Positions 24,799 to 33,415 of a stretch of 54,511 nucleotides of DNA are shown one piece after another; within the stretch, counting starts at the first letter, position 1, and each line of letters opens with the position of its first letter. The notes beneath the pieces are model-generated. The model was not told where the DNA came from. It saw only the letters and a program-made list of their open reading frames with translations, and did no database searches. The DNA comes from JAVKDP01 sp040222185 (GTDB taxonomy: Bacteria > Bacteroidota > Rhodothermia > Balneolales > Balneolaceae): positions 1 through 54,511 of the forward strand of contig JAVKDP010000093.1 in the NCBI GenBank assembly GCA_040222185.1, written 5' to 3'. The position numbers and the translations under genes are program-made.

Positions 24799-24834
24799 TT
24801 CTACATGTTTAGAATTGTTTCTACAAATGTAGAA
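24799..24834 (-). promoter_or_regulatory. Tandem operator dyads for the BlaI-type repressor
   Basis: TTCTACA-AA-TGTAGAA at 24819-24834 is a perfect 7-bp dyad. TTCTACA-TG-TTTAGAA at 24799-24814 is the same dyad with one mismatch. They are 20 bp apart, centre to centre, so on the same DNA face. The TACA/TGTA core is that of BlaI/MecI operators. The distal dyad covers the promoter -7 box and the proximal one ends two bases before the ATG. Confidence 0.85.
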
Positions 24835-24854
24835 TAAAAAAATCTAAAATCAAA
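24824..24854 (-). promoter_or_regulatory. Bacteroidota-type promoter of the BlaI operon
   Basis: Read on the minus strand, TTTG (24854-24851), 19 bases, then TACATTTG (24831-24824) is a full match to the Bacteroidota promoter TTTG-N19-TAnnTTTG. The -7 box lies inside the perfect operator dyad, so bound repressor would block sigma factor access. Transcription should start near 24818. Confidence 0.75.
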
Positions 24855-24884
24855 TTGTATCGAAATTTTTATCAGAAGGAAGTG

Positions 24885-25643
24885 TTAACCTGTGACTTTT
24901 TTTGCTTCTTCAGCTAGTGCGAGAACTGCCTGTTGGTAGAGAGAGCTTGGGTTATATCGCAGAATAGATTTCTCAATAGTACCAGTAACATTTTTATAAT
25001 GAGCGAGGTAGTTCCCTACAGAAGAAATGTTATTGGGCATATGGTACAGATCAGTTCCTACAAACCAGCGATTCAAAGACCAGGGTACAAACTGAGCATA
25101 AGACATGGCTCCTGCGTAGCTGGATTTGAGTTCCAGCACATCAACATCGTTTTTCTCAGTCCATTTAAGTAGTTCTTCTAATTGGGCAAGTGCGAACTTG
25201 GAACGATACCCAACAGCATACATTGAAACGTAAGCACTAAATGGATTATACTTTCCTGAGTAGGTTCCAAACTCTGATTCAATGCCTATAATCCCAACTA
25301 TTACTTCTTTTGGGATACCATAATCTTCTTCTGCTTTGGCAAGTTCATCTGAATAGGTTCCTATAAAAGAGTCCAAAAGAGTCAGCTTTCTATCAAACCC
25401 GACAGCTTTTTTGTAGTCTTCAAGGCCTTCGATTTTCTTTTCTGCAGAACGAGTGAACTTTTCTTTAATACCATCAATGAGTTCAAATCTTTCATCCTCC
25501 AGCAGGGGTTTTATATCTGTACCTTTTTTCTCGAAATGAGCAATCAGTTCCTCAATATTTTTATTTATCTCCGAATTGGAAGAATAGTTTTCAGTTGAGG
25601 CAGGACTGATCAGTAAGGTTATAAAGAGTAATAATAGCGCCAT
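24885..25643 (-). CDS. MltB-like lytic murein transglycosylase
   Basis: Exported protein of 252 residues with an N-terminal hydrophobic signal (1-17, SPAS). The SLT/MltB catalytic domain shows YGIPKEVIVGIIGIESEFG with the acid Glu122, then YAGAMSYAQFVPWSLNRW, the substrate-groove motif (usually GAMGxxQFMPSS). NNISSVGNYLAHY closes the domain. It cleaves peptidoglycan glycan strands to 1,6-anhydro products. It is shorter than E. coli MltB and lacks a lipobox. It lies beside the promoter of the BlaI operon, with about 90 bases between them, but has its own upstream region. Confidence 0.88.
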   Translation of the reverse strand: MALLLLFITLLISPASTENYSSNSEINKNIEELIAHFEKKGTDIKPLLEDERFELIDGIKEKFTRSAEKKIEGLEDYKKAVGFDRKLTLLDSFIGTYSDELAKAEEDYGIPKEVIVGIIGIESEFGTYSGKYNPFSAYVSMYAVGYRSKFALAQLEELLKWTEKNDVDVLELKSSYAGAMSYAQFVPWSLNRWFVGTDLYHMPNNISSVGNYLAHYKNVTGTIEKSILRYNPSSLYQQAVLALAEEAKKVTG

Positions 25644-25917
25644 GATGACCCGATTCTAAGCATGATATTTATAGATTCACAATTTAAAGGATGATTCCTA
25701 AAAACCAAGAGGAAAACGAGACGGGATTGGACTTATTACAGCTTTTAATATCGATTGAGCAAATTTTGCTCATCAAAAAATGAGAATAATTATTAATTCA
25801 AAACAAAAAACTTCTCCAATTATCGTTTAAATAAGTAAAACCTGAGCAAATTCTCTTGATAAGTGAGAAAAATTTGCGTTATTTTCATTCGGCGTGAAAT
25901 AAAAAAGTCAAATATAT

Positions 25918-28413
25918 ATGGAGCACGTTTTGAAATTTAAGTCTTTACAAATCATCATTCTCCTGGGTTTATTGTCTTTAGATACAGCAGCCCAGACCTT
26001 CGTCCCAAGAGTTAATTACGGAGCTCTTCTTGAACAAGAAACAGGGGTTGTACATGGTGCAGGTCAGAGTTCTGGTGCTTTTCAGAATTATTGGGAAGCT
26101 ATGGACGAGGGGGAGAAGCCAGCTGTTTATATGTACTACATCGGTCTTAGTAGTTTAAATGAAAACTGGTATGTACAACTAAAAGACGAACTTCTGAAGC
26201 GAAAAGATTATTTAATAATCCCTCAAATTGGCTTGTCTATGACCAGTGATGGAAATCCTGAACAGCATTATGAAGACGATGTGGCGGCAGGTGTTTATGA
26301 TACTCAAATAGGTTACCTGATTGAAGGGTTTAAAAAACTGGGAGCGCCCGCCTATGTAAGAATCGGATACGAGTTCAACGGGGTTGCCTGGAACGGATAT
26401 GAGCCAACAACCTATAAAGCAGCTTTTATTAAAATTGCTAATGAAATCAAGGCGGCAGACCTGGAAGTTGCCACTGTTTGGTGTGTAGCTATCGATGGGG
26501 CAACGAACTACTTTGATTTTTATCCCGGGGATGAATATGTAGACTGGTTTGGTATTGACCTGTTTTCTCAAGCACATTTTAGTGACATGAATACCGTACG
26601 GTTTATGGATAGTGCTGCAGTACACCAAAAGCCTGTTATGATCGGCGAAACAACACCGAGAGGAGTGGGTACCAAAAGTGGTGAAGCCAGCTGGAATGGA
26701 TGGTTTGTTGACTACTTTAAGTTTATCCAGGATAACCCGGAAGTAAAACAAACAAATTACATCAACTGGAACTGGGCTGAGTACCCGCAATGGTCGAATT
26801 GGGGAGATGCCCGTATTGAAGAATCGGGTTTTGTTGAGGGAAGGTATAAGGGAGAGCTGGATTCGGCTCAGTACATTCATGCTTCATCTGAATTTGATTT
26901 CAGAAACAGGTTGGGATATGTAGATGATCAGGCTCCGGCGCAGGTTCAGAACTTTGAAAACCTGGGAGGTGAAAACCAGGCTATACTTAGCTGGGATCCC
27001 GTCACGGATGCTTCAGGCATTGCCAGATACAAAATCTACCGAAACGATGAGCTGCATGACTTCACATTGTCGATTCCATATGAAGATGCAGGTTTAGGGC
27101 CACTTCAAACCTATACGTACAAAATTGTAGCTGTGGATAGAAGCGGTGTAGAAAGTGCTGCATCCGAAGAAATCGTTGTTGAGACATCAAATATTATTGA
27201 AAAGATATCAAACGGTGGTTTTGAAGACGGTACAAAAGATTGGGACTTCACTACCTTCCAGGGAGGGGCAGGAAGCTTTCTGGCCACAAGTCTTAACACG
27301 ATTGAAGGAGATAGCTCAGGAACCGTGTTTGTGACAAATTCAACAGGAACTGATTGGAATATTCAGCTACGGCAAAGCATGACCATAACAGCTGGAAACA
27401 AATATACAATCAAGTTCAAAGCAAAGGCAGATACTGACATCGATTTCATAACAGTGATTCAACAGGTAAATGACCCATTCAGTATTTATAACCAGATTCA
27501 AACTGACTTAAGCACAACGGAAAAGACTTTTACATCGAGTTTTACAGCTAGCGTGACTGACTTTGTATTCCTCTCTTTCTTCCTGGGTAATATTGGAACT
27601 TCACAGGTATGGATTGATTCGGTATCTGTGGAAGAAGAAGTGATGGACGCCTTACCTGAAGGTGAGAAAATCCTGAATGGAAGCTTCGATGATGGAATAA
27701 ATAACTGGGCATTTAATTTGTTCAATGAAGGCGCTACCGCAGACTTTACATTAGATGAAACAGGGGTTTTCGAAGATCAGACTAACGGAGGATTAGTGGA
27801 TATTACTTCCTCCACTGGCACAGATTGGCACATACAATTGAGGCAATTCTTTGAAGTCAAAAAAGGATACGCCTATGACATAACTTTCGACGCTTTAGGA
27901 AGTCAGTCGTTTACACTGAACTTGTATATGCAGGAAAATCGCGAGCCTTACAGCTTTTATAGTGAGCAGTCATTTGAAATAGGAACAAACCCGGCAACTT
28001 ATCAAACTACATTCGAACCGGATGTTGATGATGTTCCTGCTTTTACCTTCTTCCTGGGTGATCTTGGTACCGGGCAGGTGCTGTTCGATAATGTTTCTGT
28101 GAAAGAAAGGTCACTAATGGTATCAAATGAAGAGGATGAAGAACTACCCAATAAAGTGGAGCTTCTTCCGGCTTACCCCAATCCATTTAACCCGGCCACA
28201 AATATTTCATTCACAATACCTGAAGCTGCTCCTGTAAAGCTTCTTGTATATGATATGCTGGGCAGAAATGTGGCCACATTATTAGAAGATTCCAGACCTC
28301 AGGGATTGAATACAGTCCGTTTTGATGCATCGAGCCTCTCAAGCGGGGTGTATTTGGTTCAGCTGATAAGTTCAGGAACCGTTCAAAACCAGAAAATTAC
28401 TTTGATCAAATAA
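25918..28413 (+). CDS. Secreted GH26-like glycoside hydrolase with two CBM4/9-like modules and a type A sorting domain
   Basis: Secreted enzyme of 831 residues: signal peptide 1-25 (AAQ). Residues about 28-325 form a TIM barrel of the GH26/clan GH-A kind, with the probable acid/base Glu152 in RIGYEFNG and nucleophile Glu244 in VMIGETTP. A fibronectin III-like domain follows (about 338-422). Two related carbohydrate-binding modules of the CBM4/9 type come next (about 428-570 and 580-735), each starting with a NGxFxDGxxxW motif and holding TGTDWxIQLRQ. The last 80 residues are a Por/T9SS type A sorting domain (PNPFNPATNISF, YDMLGRNVATLL). It probably attacks a beta-mannan or a related glucan. 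The gene is monocistronic. Confidence 0.88.
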   Translation: MEHVLKFKSLQIIILLGLLSLDTAAQTFVPRVNYGALLEQETGVVHGAGQSSGAFQNYWEAMDEGEKPAVYMYYIGLSSLNENWYVQLKDELLKRKDYLIIPQIGLSMTSDGNPEQHYEDDVAAGVYDTQIGYLIEGFKKLGAPAYVRIGYEFNGVAWNGYEPTTYKAAFIKIANEIKAADLEVATVWCVAIDGATNYFDFYPGDEYVDWFGIDLFSQAHFSDMNTVRFMDSAAVHQKPVMIGETTPRGVGTKSGEASWNGWFVDYFKFIQDNPEVKQTNYINWNWAEYPQWSNWGDARIEESGFVEGRYKGELDSAQYIHASSEFDFRNRLGYVDDQAPAQVQNFENLGGENQAILSWDPVTDASGIARYKIYRNDELHDFTLSIPYEDAGLGPLQTYTYKIVAVDRSGVESAASEEIVVETSNIIEKISNGGFEDGTKDWDFTTFQGGAGSFLATSLNTIEGDSSGTVFVTNSTGTDWNIQLRQSMTITAGNKYTIKFKAKADTDIDFITVIQQVNDPFSIYNQIQTDLSTTEKTFTSSFTASVTDFVFLSFFLGNIGTSQVWIDSVSVEEEVMDALPEGEKILNGSFDDGINNWAFNLFNEGATADFTLDETGVFEDQTNGGLVDITSSTGTDWHIQLRQFFEVKKGYAYDITFDALGSQSFTLNLYMQENREPYSFYSEQSFEIGTNPATYQTTFEPDVDDVPAFTFFLGDLGTGQVLFDNVSVKERSLMVSNEEDEELPNKVELLPAYPNPFNPATNISFTIPEAAPVKLLVYDMLGRNVATLLEDSRPQGLNTVRFDASSLSSGVYLVQLISSGTVQNQKITLIK

Positions 28414-28417
28414 CAGG

Positions 28418-29206
28418 TTAATTGGTAGGAACGCTTGCTATAATTCGAAGTGGCGCTCCGCTACCGTCTTTGATTTTCATCGGAAGGGCAATCACGTAAG
28501 CCCCTTTTGATGGCAACTGATCCAGGTTGGCCACATTTTCAAAGCCGGGAATATTGCTTGCAAAAAGAATCTGGTGCGACTCATACAAGGTGGATTTACC
28601 AAAGTCGATACTAGGCGTATCAAGGCCTACTGCTTTAATATCTCTGTTATCTACGAGCCACTGTGAGGTTTCAGGGTGAATACCGGGGAAACTTAATTCA
28701 GCCAACGCTTCCTGACCTCTCTTGGTAGTTCCCAGGTATTTTTCAGCATCAGGCCAGTGATTACTAAACCCGGTATTAAATAGCAGGATTGATCCGTCAG
28801 GAATTGGACCGTGCTCAGCTTCCCATGCTTCTAAATCTGAAGTTAGTACCTGGTAATCCCGGTTATTGGCAGCAGCATCTTTTACATCAATCACTACAGC
28901 CATTCCTGAAAGTTGATCGATGGTTAGCTGATCAACCGTTTTTTTGCCTTCAGAGAAGTGTATAGGGGCATCAAGGTGAGTTCCACCATGTTCTGCAGTA
29001 CTGAACTTGAAGGCTTCGTAGTAAAACCCGCCTTCTGTCTCACCGACAAAAACAGTATCGAATTGCCATGTATCAGACGTTGGCCAGTACAATGTTTCAT
29101 TTGAGAAATCGTGCGTTAAGTCAATCCAGTTAGCATCCTCCAAAGAAGGCTTTTCAGCTGGTGCACAAGTGATAAATAAAATCAATAGTATAGGAAGAAA
29201 TCTCAT
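28418..29206 (-). CDS. Cyclase-family lipoprotein (kynurenine formamidase-like)
   Basis: Protein of 262 residues. The N-terminus is a lipoprotein signal ending FITC, with Cys14. The cyclase/KynB-type metal motif HxxxHxDxPxH is present as His73, His77, Asp79 and His83 (HGGTHLDAPIHF). Two further family stretches are ILLFNTGFSNHW and KAVGLDTPSIDFG. The family hydrolyses amide or ester bonds with a divalent metal. Because this copy is lipidated and outside the cytoplasm, a role in kynurenine breakdown is doubtful. It converges with the glycosidase gene, with a 4-base gap. Confidence 0.88.
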   Translation of the reverse strand: MRFLPILLILFITCAPAEKPSLEDANWIDLTHDFSNETLYWPTSDTWQFDTVFVGETEGGFYYEAFKFSTAEHGGTHLDAPIHFSEGKKTVDQLTIDQLSGMAVVIDVKDAAANNRDYQVLTSDLEAWEAEHGPIPDGSILLFNTGFSNHWPDAEKYLGTTKRGQEALAELSFPGIHPETSQWLVDNRDIKAVGLDTPSIDFGKSTLYESHQILFASNIPGFENVANLDQLPSKGAYVIALPMKIKDGSGAPLRIIASVPTN

Positions 29207-29311
29207 GGTAATAGATTGAGTTTTACGATACTTAAGGTTCTAAACTAATCAGATATTTTTGTAAGGGAAAGAGAATTAATTTTTTATAGATTCTCTAAAA
29301 AACAAGAAAAG

Positions 29312-30889
29312 ATGACAGATATAGATATTGGCACTTCGGGAGAGAAGTTTTTTAGTAATTGGTGTAGTAAAGCAGGAATAACATGTAATAAGTCGATAGA
29401 AGACAAGGAGGCTTGGGACTTTATCATTGAGTTTGATAATAGCAATGAGGATAGTTCGACTTTTGATGAAAATAAGCCACGGCATAAATGTTTTATTCAG
29501 GTAAAATCTTCAAATGATACCACATCGAATAGAAGTATAAAGCTGCGCAATTGGGATAAAATGGTTAAAGATTCATCACCAGTATTCATTCTTAGGGTCG
29601 AGTACGATAACTTGGAAGACCCTCAAAGAGTATATTTAATACATGTTGGAGAAGAACTAATTACAAAAACGATGAAAAAATTAAGGGGAATAACGAATAA
29701 GGAAAAGTACAAACTAAAGGGAATGATGATTTACCCAAGGCAAAAGAAAGACTTGATAGAGGCGTTTGATGGAAAGAGCTTAAAAGAGGCACTCCAAAAA
29801 AAAATTAAACAAGATGCTTTTGGTTATACAAACTGGAAAACAGAACTAGTTAAAACAGTTGGGTATGAAGCAGAAGAGGTTGTCTTTACAGTAAAATCGT
29901 TAGAAGGAAAAACCCCTATCGAACAAATGATGGACTTTACAATTGGTAAAACTCAAGAATTAGATACTATCGAAGTAAAAACAAGGAGAAAAAGATTCGG
30001 TACATTTTCAGAGTACATAAGTTTAGGGCCTGCTAGAATAAAAGTAGATGTTACCCCGAGCTCTAAGGTTAGGCTGGAACTTCAAAGTGAAGACTTAGTT
30101 GATACTAAAAATCTACAGCTTGACTTATACGCACCATCGGCAGTTTCTAATGTGCCAAAACATGAGCTAAAGTTTTTAGTAAAGGATGAGTATTTATCAT
30201 TAGAAATAAATTACAAAACTGAAAGAATTGAACTGAAGTATGATTTACCAGACCCAAATAAAGAAATAGATATTAAACTATTAGAGAGTGCAAGCTCATT
30301 ATTGACTCTTTTGAATAGGTCTGAAGTTAGAGGGACCAAGTTGAAAGGAACACTTTTTATAGATGATAAAAAATGGCTTCATTTCTACCCTACTCTAAAA
30401 ATTGTAAATGAACAATATGTATTGGAACACGCGGCTGCAATATATAATGCTCTAAAAGTCTTTAAGCATTTTAATTTCACAAGGACAAAACTAAAGCCAA
30501 ATATTTTAATCAACCAAGAGAAGAGATTTAATTTTCTTGTTAAGATGATTGAACGAGAAAATTTTTGGTTACGATTGGAGTTTTGGGCTCTTGATAAGTT
30601 ACCAGAAAAAGAAATGGGAATAATATTTCCCTTTGAGTTGTTAACTCATAACTACAAACTGATACAAGGAATCTATTTGGTTGGACACGCAAAGGTGAAA
30701 GGTAAAAAGCATAATAAAATAGATTATGAAATTTCTTCGGAGAATTTTTACCCATCAATAAAACTATTGCTTAAATCTGACATTAGTAAAAAGAAAGAAA
30801 ATAGAGAGTTAAAGAAAATAGAAGCTCCAGCAAGAAAAAAGCTCGAAGAAAAAGGAATTGATGATATACTGTTTATTGAGAATGATTAA
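29312..30889 (+). CDS. Orphan protein with a PD-(D/E)XK-like (DUF4365-like) N-terminal domain
   Basis: Protein of 525 residues without signal peptide or membrane segment. The first 130 residues follow the plan of a DUF4365/restriction-nuclease-like domain: Glu11 in the first helix (TSGEKFFSNWC), Asp36 (AWDFIIEF), and Gln63-x-Lys65 on the next strand (KCFIQVKSS), which together would form the E...D...QxK metal site. The following part (about 170-500) is beta-rich and Lys-rich, and I do not recognise it. Base composition is clearly more A/T-rich than its neighbours and Lys/Ile codons dominate. It stands alone between a lipoprotein gene and lpd. It looks acquired, and a defence role is possible but unproven. 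Confidence 0.75.
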   Translation: MTDIDIGTSGEKFFSNWCSKAGITCNKSIEDKEAWDFIIEFDNSNEDSSTFDENKPRHKCFIQVKSSNDTTSNRSIKLRNWDKMVKDSSPVFILRVEYDNLEDPQRVYLIHVGEELITKTMKKLRGITNKEKYKLKGMMIYPRQKKDLIEAFDGKSLKEALQKKIKQDAFGYTNWKTELVKTVGYEAEEVVFTVKSLEGKTPIEQMMDFTIGKTQELDTIEVKTRRKRFGTFSEYISLGPARIKVDVTPSSKVRLELQSEDLVDTKNLQLDLYAPSAVSNVPKHELKFLVKDEYLSLEINYKTERIELKYDLPDPNKEIDIKLLESASSLLTLLNRSEVRGTKLKGTLFIDDKKWLHFYPTLKIVNEQYVLEHAAAIYNALKVFKHFNFTRTKLKPNILINQEKRFNFLVKMIERENFWLRLEFWALDKLPEKEMGIIFPFELLTHNYKLIQGIYLVGHAKVKGKKHNKIDYEISSENFYPSIKLLLKSDISKKKENRELKKIEAPARKKLEEKGIDDILFIEND

Positions 30890-31048
30890 ATGGGTTCTCA
30901 ATTCGTTCGAACTTCTAATACAAAACCCGTACCTTCATATGCCTTTTTAAAAAGTGGCTTCATACTGGTGACGAGCAAGAACTTTTTACTACTCAAGAAT
31001 GTTATAAAAGGCGTCAAGAATCAACCTAATTATTATTAAAAGGAAGTT

Positions 31049-32467
31049 ATGGCTAAAGAATTTGATGTATGCGTAATTGGATCAGGACCGGGTGGATATG
31101 TAGCCGCGATTCGCGCATCACAACTTGGATTTAAAACAGCGATTGTAGAGAAAAGACACCTTGGTGGAGTTTGTTTAAATATCGGCTGTATTCCTACTAA
31201 AGCATTATTGAGATCGGCAGAAGTACTAGAGTCGATCCAGCATGCCGGGGATTATGGAATTTCTGTAAAAGACATTAAAGCAGACTTTGACGGCATCGTA
31301 AAAAGAAGCCGTGGCGTTGCCAACAAGATGAGCAAAGGTGTTCAGTTCTTGATGAAAGCAAACAAGATTGATGTTTTCATGGGAACAGGTGTTTTCAAGT
31401 CAAAATCAGAGCTTGCTGTAAACGATGAAGCAGGAAAAGAAACTGAATCCATTAAAGCGAAGCACTTCATTATTGCAACAGGAGCACGTGCCCGTCAGCT
31501 TCCTGGCTTAGAGATTGATGGTAAAATGATTATCGATTCAGAGAAAGCGATGACTTTGGAAAAGCAGCCTAAGAAAATGGTTATTGTTGGGGCTGGCGCC
31601 ATTGGTGTTGAGTTTGCATACTTCTATCACACACTAGGTACCGAAGTGACTATCGTTGAGCTTCAAAAGACACTTGTGCCTGTTGAGGATTCTGATGTAG
31701 GTAGAGAGCTTGGAAAAGTGTACAAAAAGAAGGGCATGAAACTGATGCTGGAAAGCACGGTTCAAAAAGTTGAGAAAAAAGGATCCGGCGTAAGCGTAAC
31801 AGTTAAGACCAAAAAGGGTGAAGAAGTACTTGAAGCAGATGTAGTACTTTCTGCAGTTGGTGTTACCGGAAATGTGGAAGGCCTTGGTTTGGAAGAAATC
31901 GGTGTTAAAGTTGACCGTGGCGCTATTGTTGTTGATAAGTCAACATACTCAACGGGCGTAGATGGTATCTATGCAATTGGTGACATCATTGGCGCACCCT
32001 GGTTAGCACATAAAGCTTCGCACGAAGCAACAGTACTGGCAGAGCAATTAGCCGGTCTTTCTCCAAAACCAATTAACTATGGTAATATTCCTGGTTGTAC
32101 CTATTGCGAACCTCAGGTAGCTTCTGTTGGTTTAACTGAAGCGGCTGCTAAAGAAGAAGGTTATGATGTTAAAGTCGGGAAGTTCCCGTTATCAGCAAGC
32201 GGTAAGGCAACAGCTCTTGGACATGAAGAAGGATTTGTGAAAGTAGTATTTGATGCTAAATACGGCGAGTGGCTTGGATGCCATATGATCGGTTTCGGTG
32301 TAACTGAAATGGTTGCTGAAGCTGTTGTTGCCCGTGAGCTTGAAACTACCGGCCACGAGATTATTAGCGCTGTTCACCCACACCCGACTCTTTCTGAGGC
32401 GGTTATGGAAGCAGTAGCTGAAGCATATAATGAAGGTGTTCATTTAGGAACTCCGGTTAAAAAATAA
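31049..32467 (+). CDS. lpdA: Dihydrolipoyl dehydrogenase (E3)
   Basis: Flavoprotein of 472 residues that reoxidises dihydrolipoamide in 2-oxoacid dehydrogenase complexes and the glycine cleavage system. FAD motif GSGPGGYVAAI at 11-21, redox-active Cys42 and Cys47 in GGVCLNIGCIPTKALL, NAD motif VGAGAIGVEFAYFY, second FAD contact GIYAIGDI, and C-terminal catalytic His in HPHPTLSEA. AAGGAAG lies just before the ATG. lipB and lipA follow on the same strand after a terminator, so lipoate synthesis and use are grouped here. The E1 and E2 genes are not present. Confidence 0.97.
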   Translation: MAKEFDVCVIGSGPGGYVAAIRASQLGFKTAIVEKRHLGGVCLNIGCIPTKALLRSAEVLESIQHAGDYGISVKDIKADFDGIVKRSRGVANKMSKGVQFLMKANKIDVFMGTGVFKSKSELAVNDEAGKETESIKAKHFIIATGARARQLPGLEIDGKMIIDSEKAMTLEKQPKKMVIVGAGAIGVEFAYFYHTLGTEVTIVELQKTLVPVEDSDVGRELGKVYKKKGMKLMLESTVQKVEKKGSGVSVTVKTKKGEEVLEADVVLSAVGVTGNVEGLGLEEIGVKVDRGAIVVDKSTYSTGVDGIYAIGDIIGAPWLAHKASHEATVLAEQLAGLSPKPINYGNIPGCTYCEPQVASVGLTEAAAKEEGYDVKVGKFPLSASGKATALGHEEGFVKVVFDAKYGEWLGCHMIGFGVTEMVAEAVVARELETTGHEIISAVHPHPTLSEAVMEAVAEAYNEGVHLGTPVKK

Positions 32468-32515
32468 ATACCTAATTGTCACACTGGATTAGTTCAGCAT
32501 GGCAAGCAAGAATAT

Positions 32516-32543
32516 TGGCTCCCTATTTTGGGAGCCATTTTTG
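32516..32543 (+). terminator. Terminator after lpdA
   Basis: TGGCTCCC (32516-32523) pairs with GGGAGCCA (32530-32537) around a 6-base loop, followed by TTTTTGT. It separates lpdA from lipB. Confidence 0.85.
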
Positions 32544-32563
32544 TCTTATTGAGAAACCTTAAA

Positions 32564-32652
32564 GTCATCCTGAGCGGAGCGAAGAATCTACAAAATAGGC
32601 TTGAGAGTAAGTCTCGAAGATTCTTCTCCCGAACTTTCGGGATCAGAATGAC
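32564..32652. repeat. Inverted-repeat element of the TCATCCTGAGCGGAGCGAAG type
   Basis: An 89-base element with ends GTCATCCTGA and its near complement TCAGAATGAC, and inner arms GAAGAATCT and AGATTCTTC. A small hairpin, CCCGAACTTTCGGG, lies in the right arm. It resembles widespread non-coding intergenic repeats of this signature that form long hairpins in RNA. It sits between the lpdA terminator and lipB, ends 13 bases before the lipB start, and is open in the lipB frame. Confidence 0.7.
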
Positions 32653-32665
32653 TAGGAAAATGAAT

Positions 32666-33388
32666 ATGCCGAAAACCATCGAGTTATATGATTTAGAGCA
32701 AGGCTCTTATCAGCCCGTCTGGGATCTCCAGCATGAGGTTCAAAAGCGTATTATCGATGAAAAAAGGGCGGAGCAAAAAAAGGAGTTTGAAGGAACTCGT
32801 AAAACTGACGCTCTGCTTTTTGTGGAACATCCGCACGTGTACACCCTGGGTAAAAGCGGAGCAGAAGAAAACATGCTTCGTTCTATGGCGGAGCTTATGA
32901 ATCTGGATGCCGAGTTCGTGAAAATAGATCGCGGTGGCGATATCACTTATCATGGGCCGGGACAAGTTGTTGGTTATCCTATACTGGACCTGGATAGGCA
33001 CTTTACAGACATCCATAAGTATCTTCGGTTTTTGGAAGAGGTTTTGATCAGGGTTTGTGCCGATTATGGATTTAAGGCAGAGCGAATTGATGGGCTTACG
33101 GGTGTTTGGATTGGGGAAGAAAAAATTGCAGCACTAGGCATTCGATGCTCACGTTGGGTAACCATGCATGGCTTTGCGCTAAATGTGAATACAAACCTGG
33201 ATTACTTCCGGAATATAGTGCCTTGTGGAATTCAGGATAAGGCTGTTACGAGCCTTCAAAAGTTAACCGGAAAGGAAATAGATCTGAAAGAAGTTAAAGA
33301 AAGGATCGTTTTTCATTTTGAGAAGGTTTTCGAGGTTCAAATTGTTGCCAAAGGTGGGAAGGCAGAAGTAGAGAAGAATTTTTTGTAA
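32666..33388 (+). CDS. lipB: Octanoyl-[acyl carrier protein]:protein octanoyltransferase
   Basis: Transfers octanoate from ACP to lipoyl domains, the first step of endogenous lipoate synthesis. The 240-residue protein has FVEHPHVYTLGKSG, the RGGDITYHGPGQVVGYPI motif, the WVTMHGFALNVN segment, and the catalytic Cys with its Lys in PCGIQDKAVTSL. I chose ATG 32666 because AGGA lies 8 bases before it and the family begins here (PKTIELYDL). The frame stays open upstream to 32528, but those residues are encoded by the inverted-repeat element and are not part of the protein. lipA follows after 27 bases. Confidence 0.95.
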   Translation: MPKTIELYDLEQGSYQPVWDLQHEVQKRIIDEKRAEQKKEFEGTRKTDALLFVEHPHVYTLGKSGAEENMLRSMAELMNLDAEFVKIDRGGDITYHGPGQVVGYPILDLDRHFTDIHKYLRFLEEVLIRVCADYGFKAERIDGLTGVWIGEEKIAALGIRCSRWVTMHGFALNVNTNLDYFRNIVPCGIQDKAVTSLQKLTGKEIDLKEVKERIVFHFEKVFEVQIVAKGGKAEVEKNFL

Positions 33389-33415
33389 GTTTAAGCACAC
33401 TTTTTTTAGAGAATT

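Noticed and set aside
26212..26880. A 222-codon frame on the minus strand
   Set aside because: It lies wholly inside the GH26-like gene on the other strand, has no domain pattern or start signal, and its sequence is the complement of well-conserved codons.
32528..32665. N-terminal extension of lipB
   Set aside because: The residues come from the inverted-repeat element and terminator; the family start and ribosome-binding site are at 32666.
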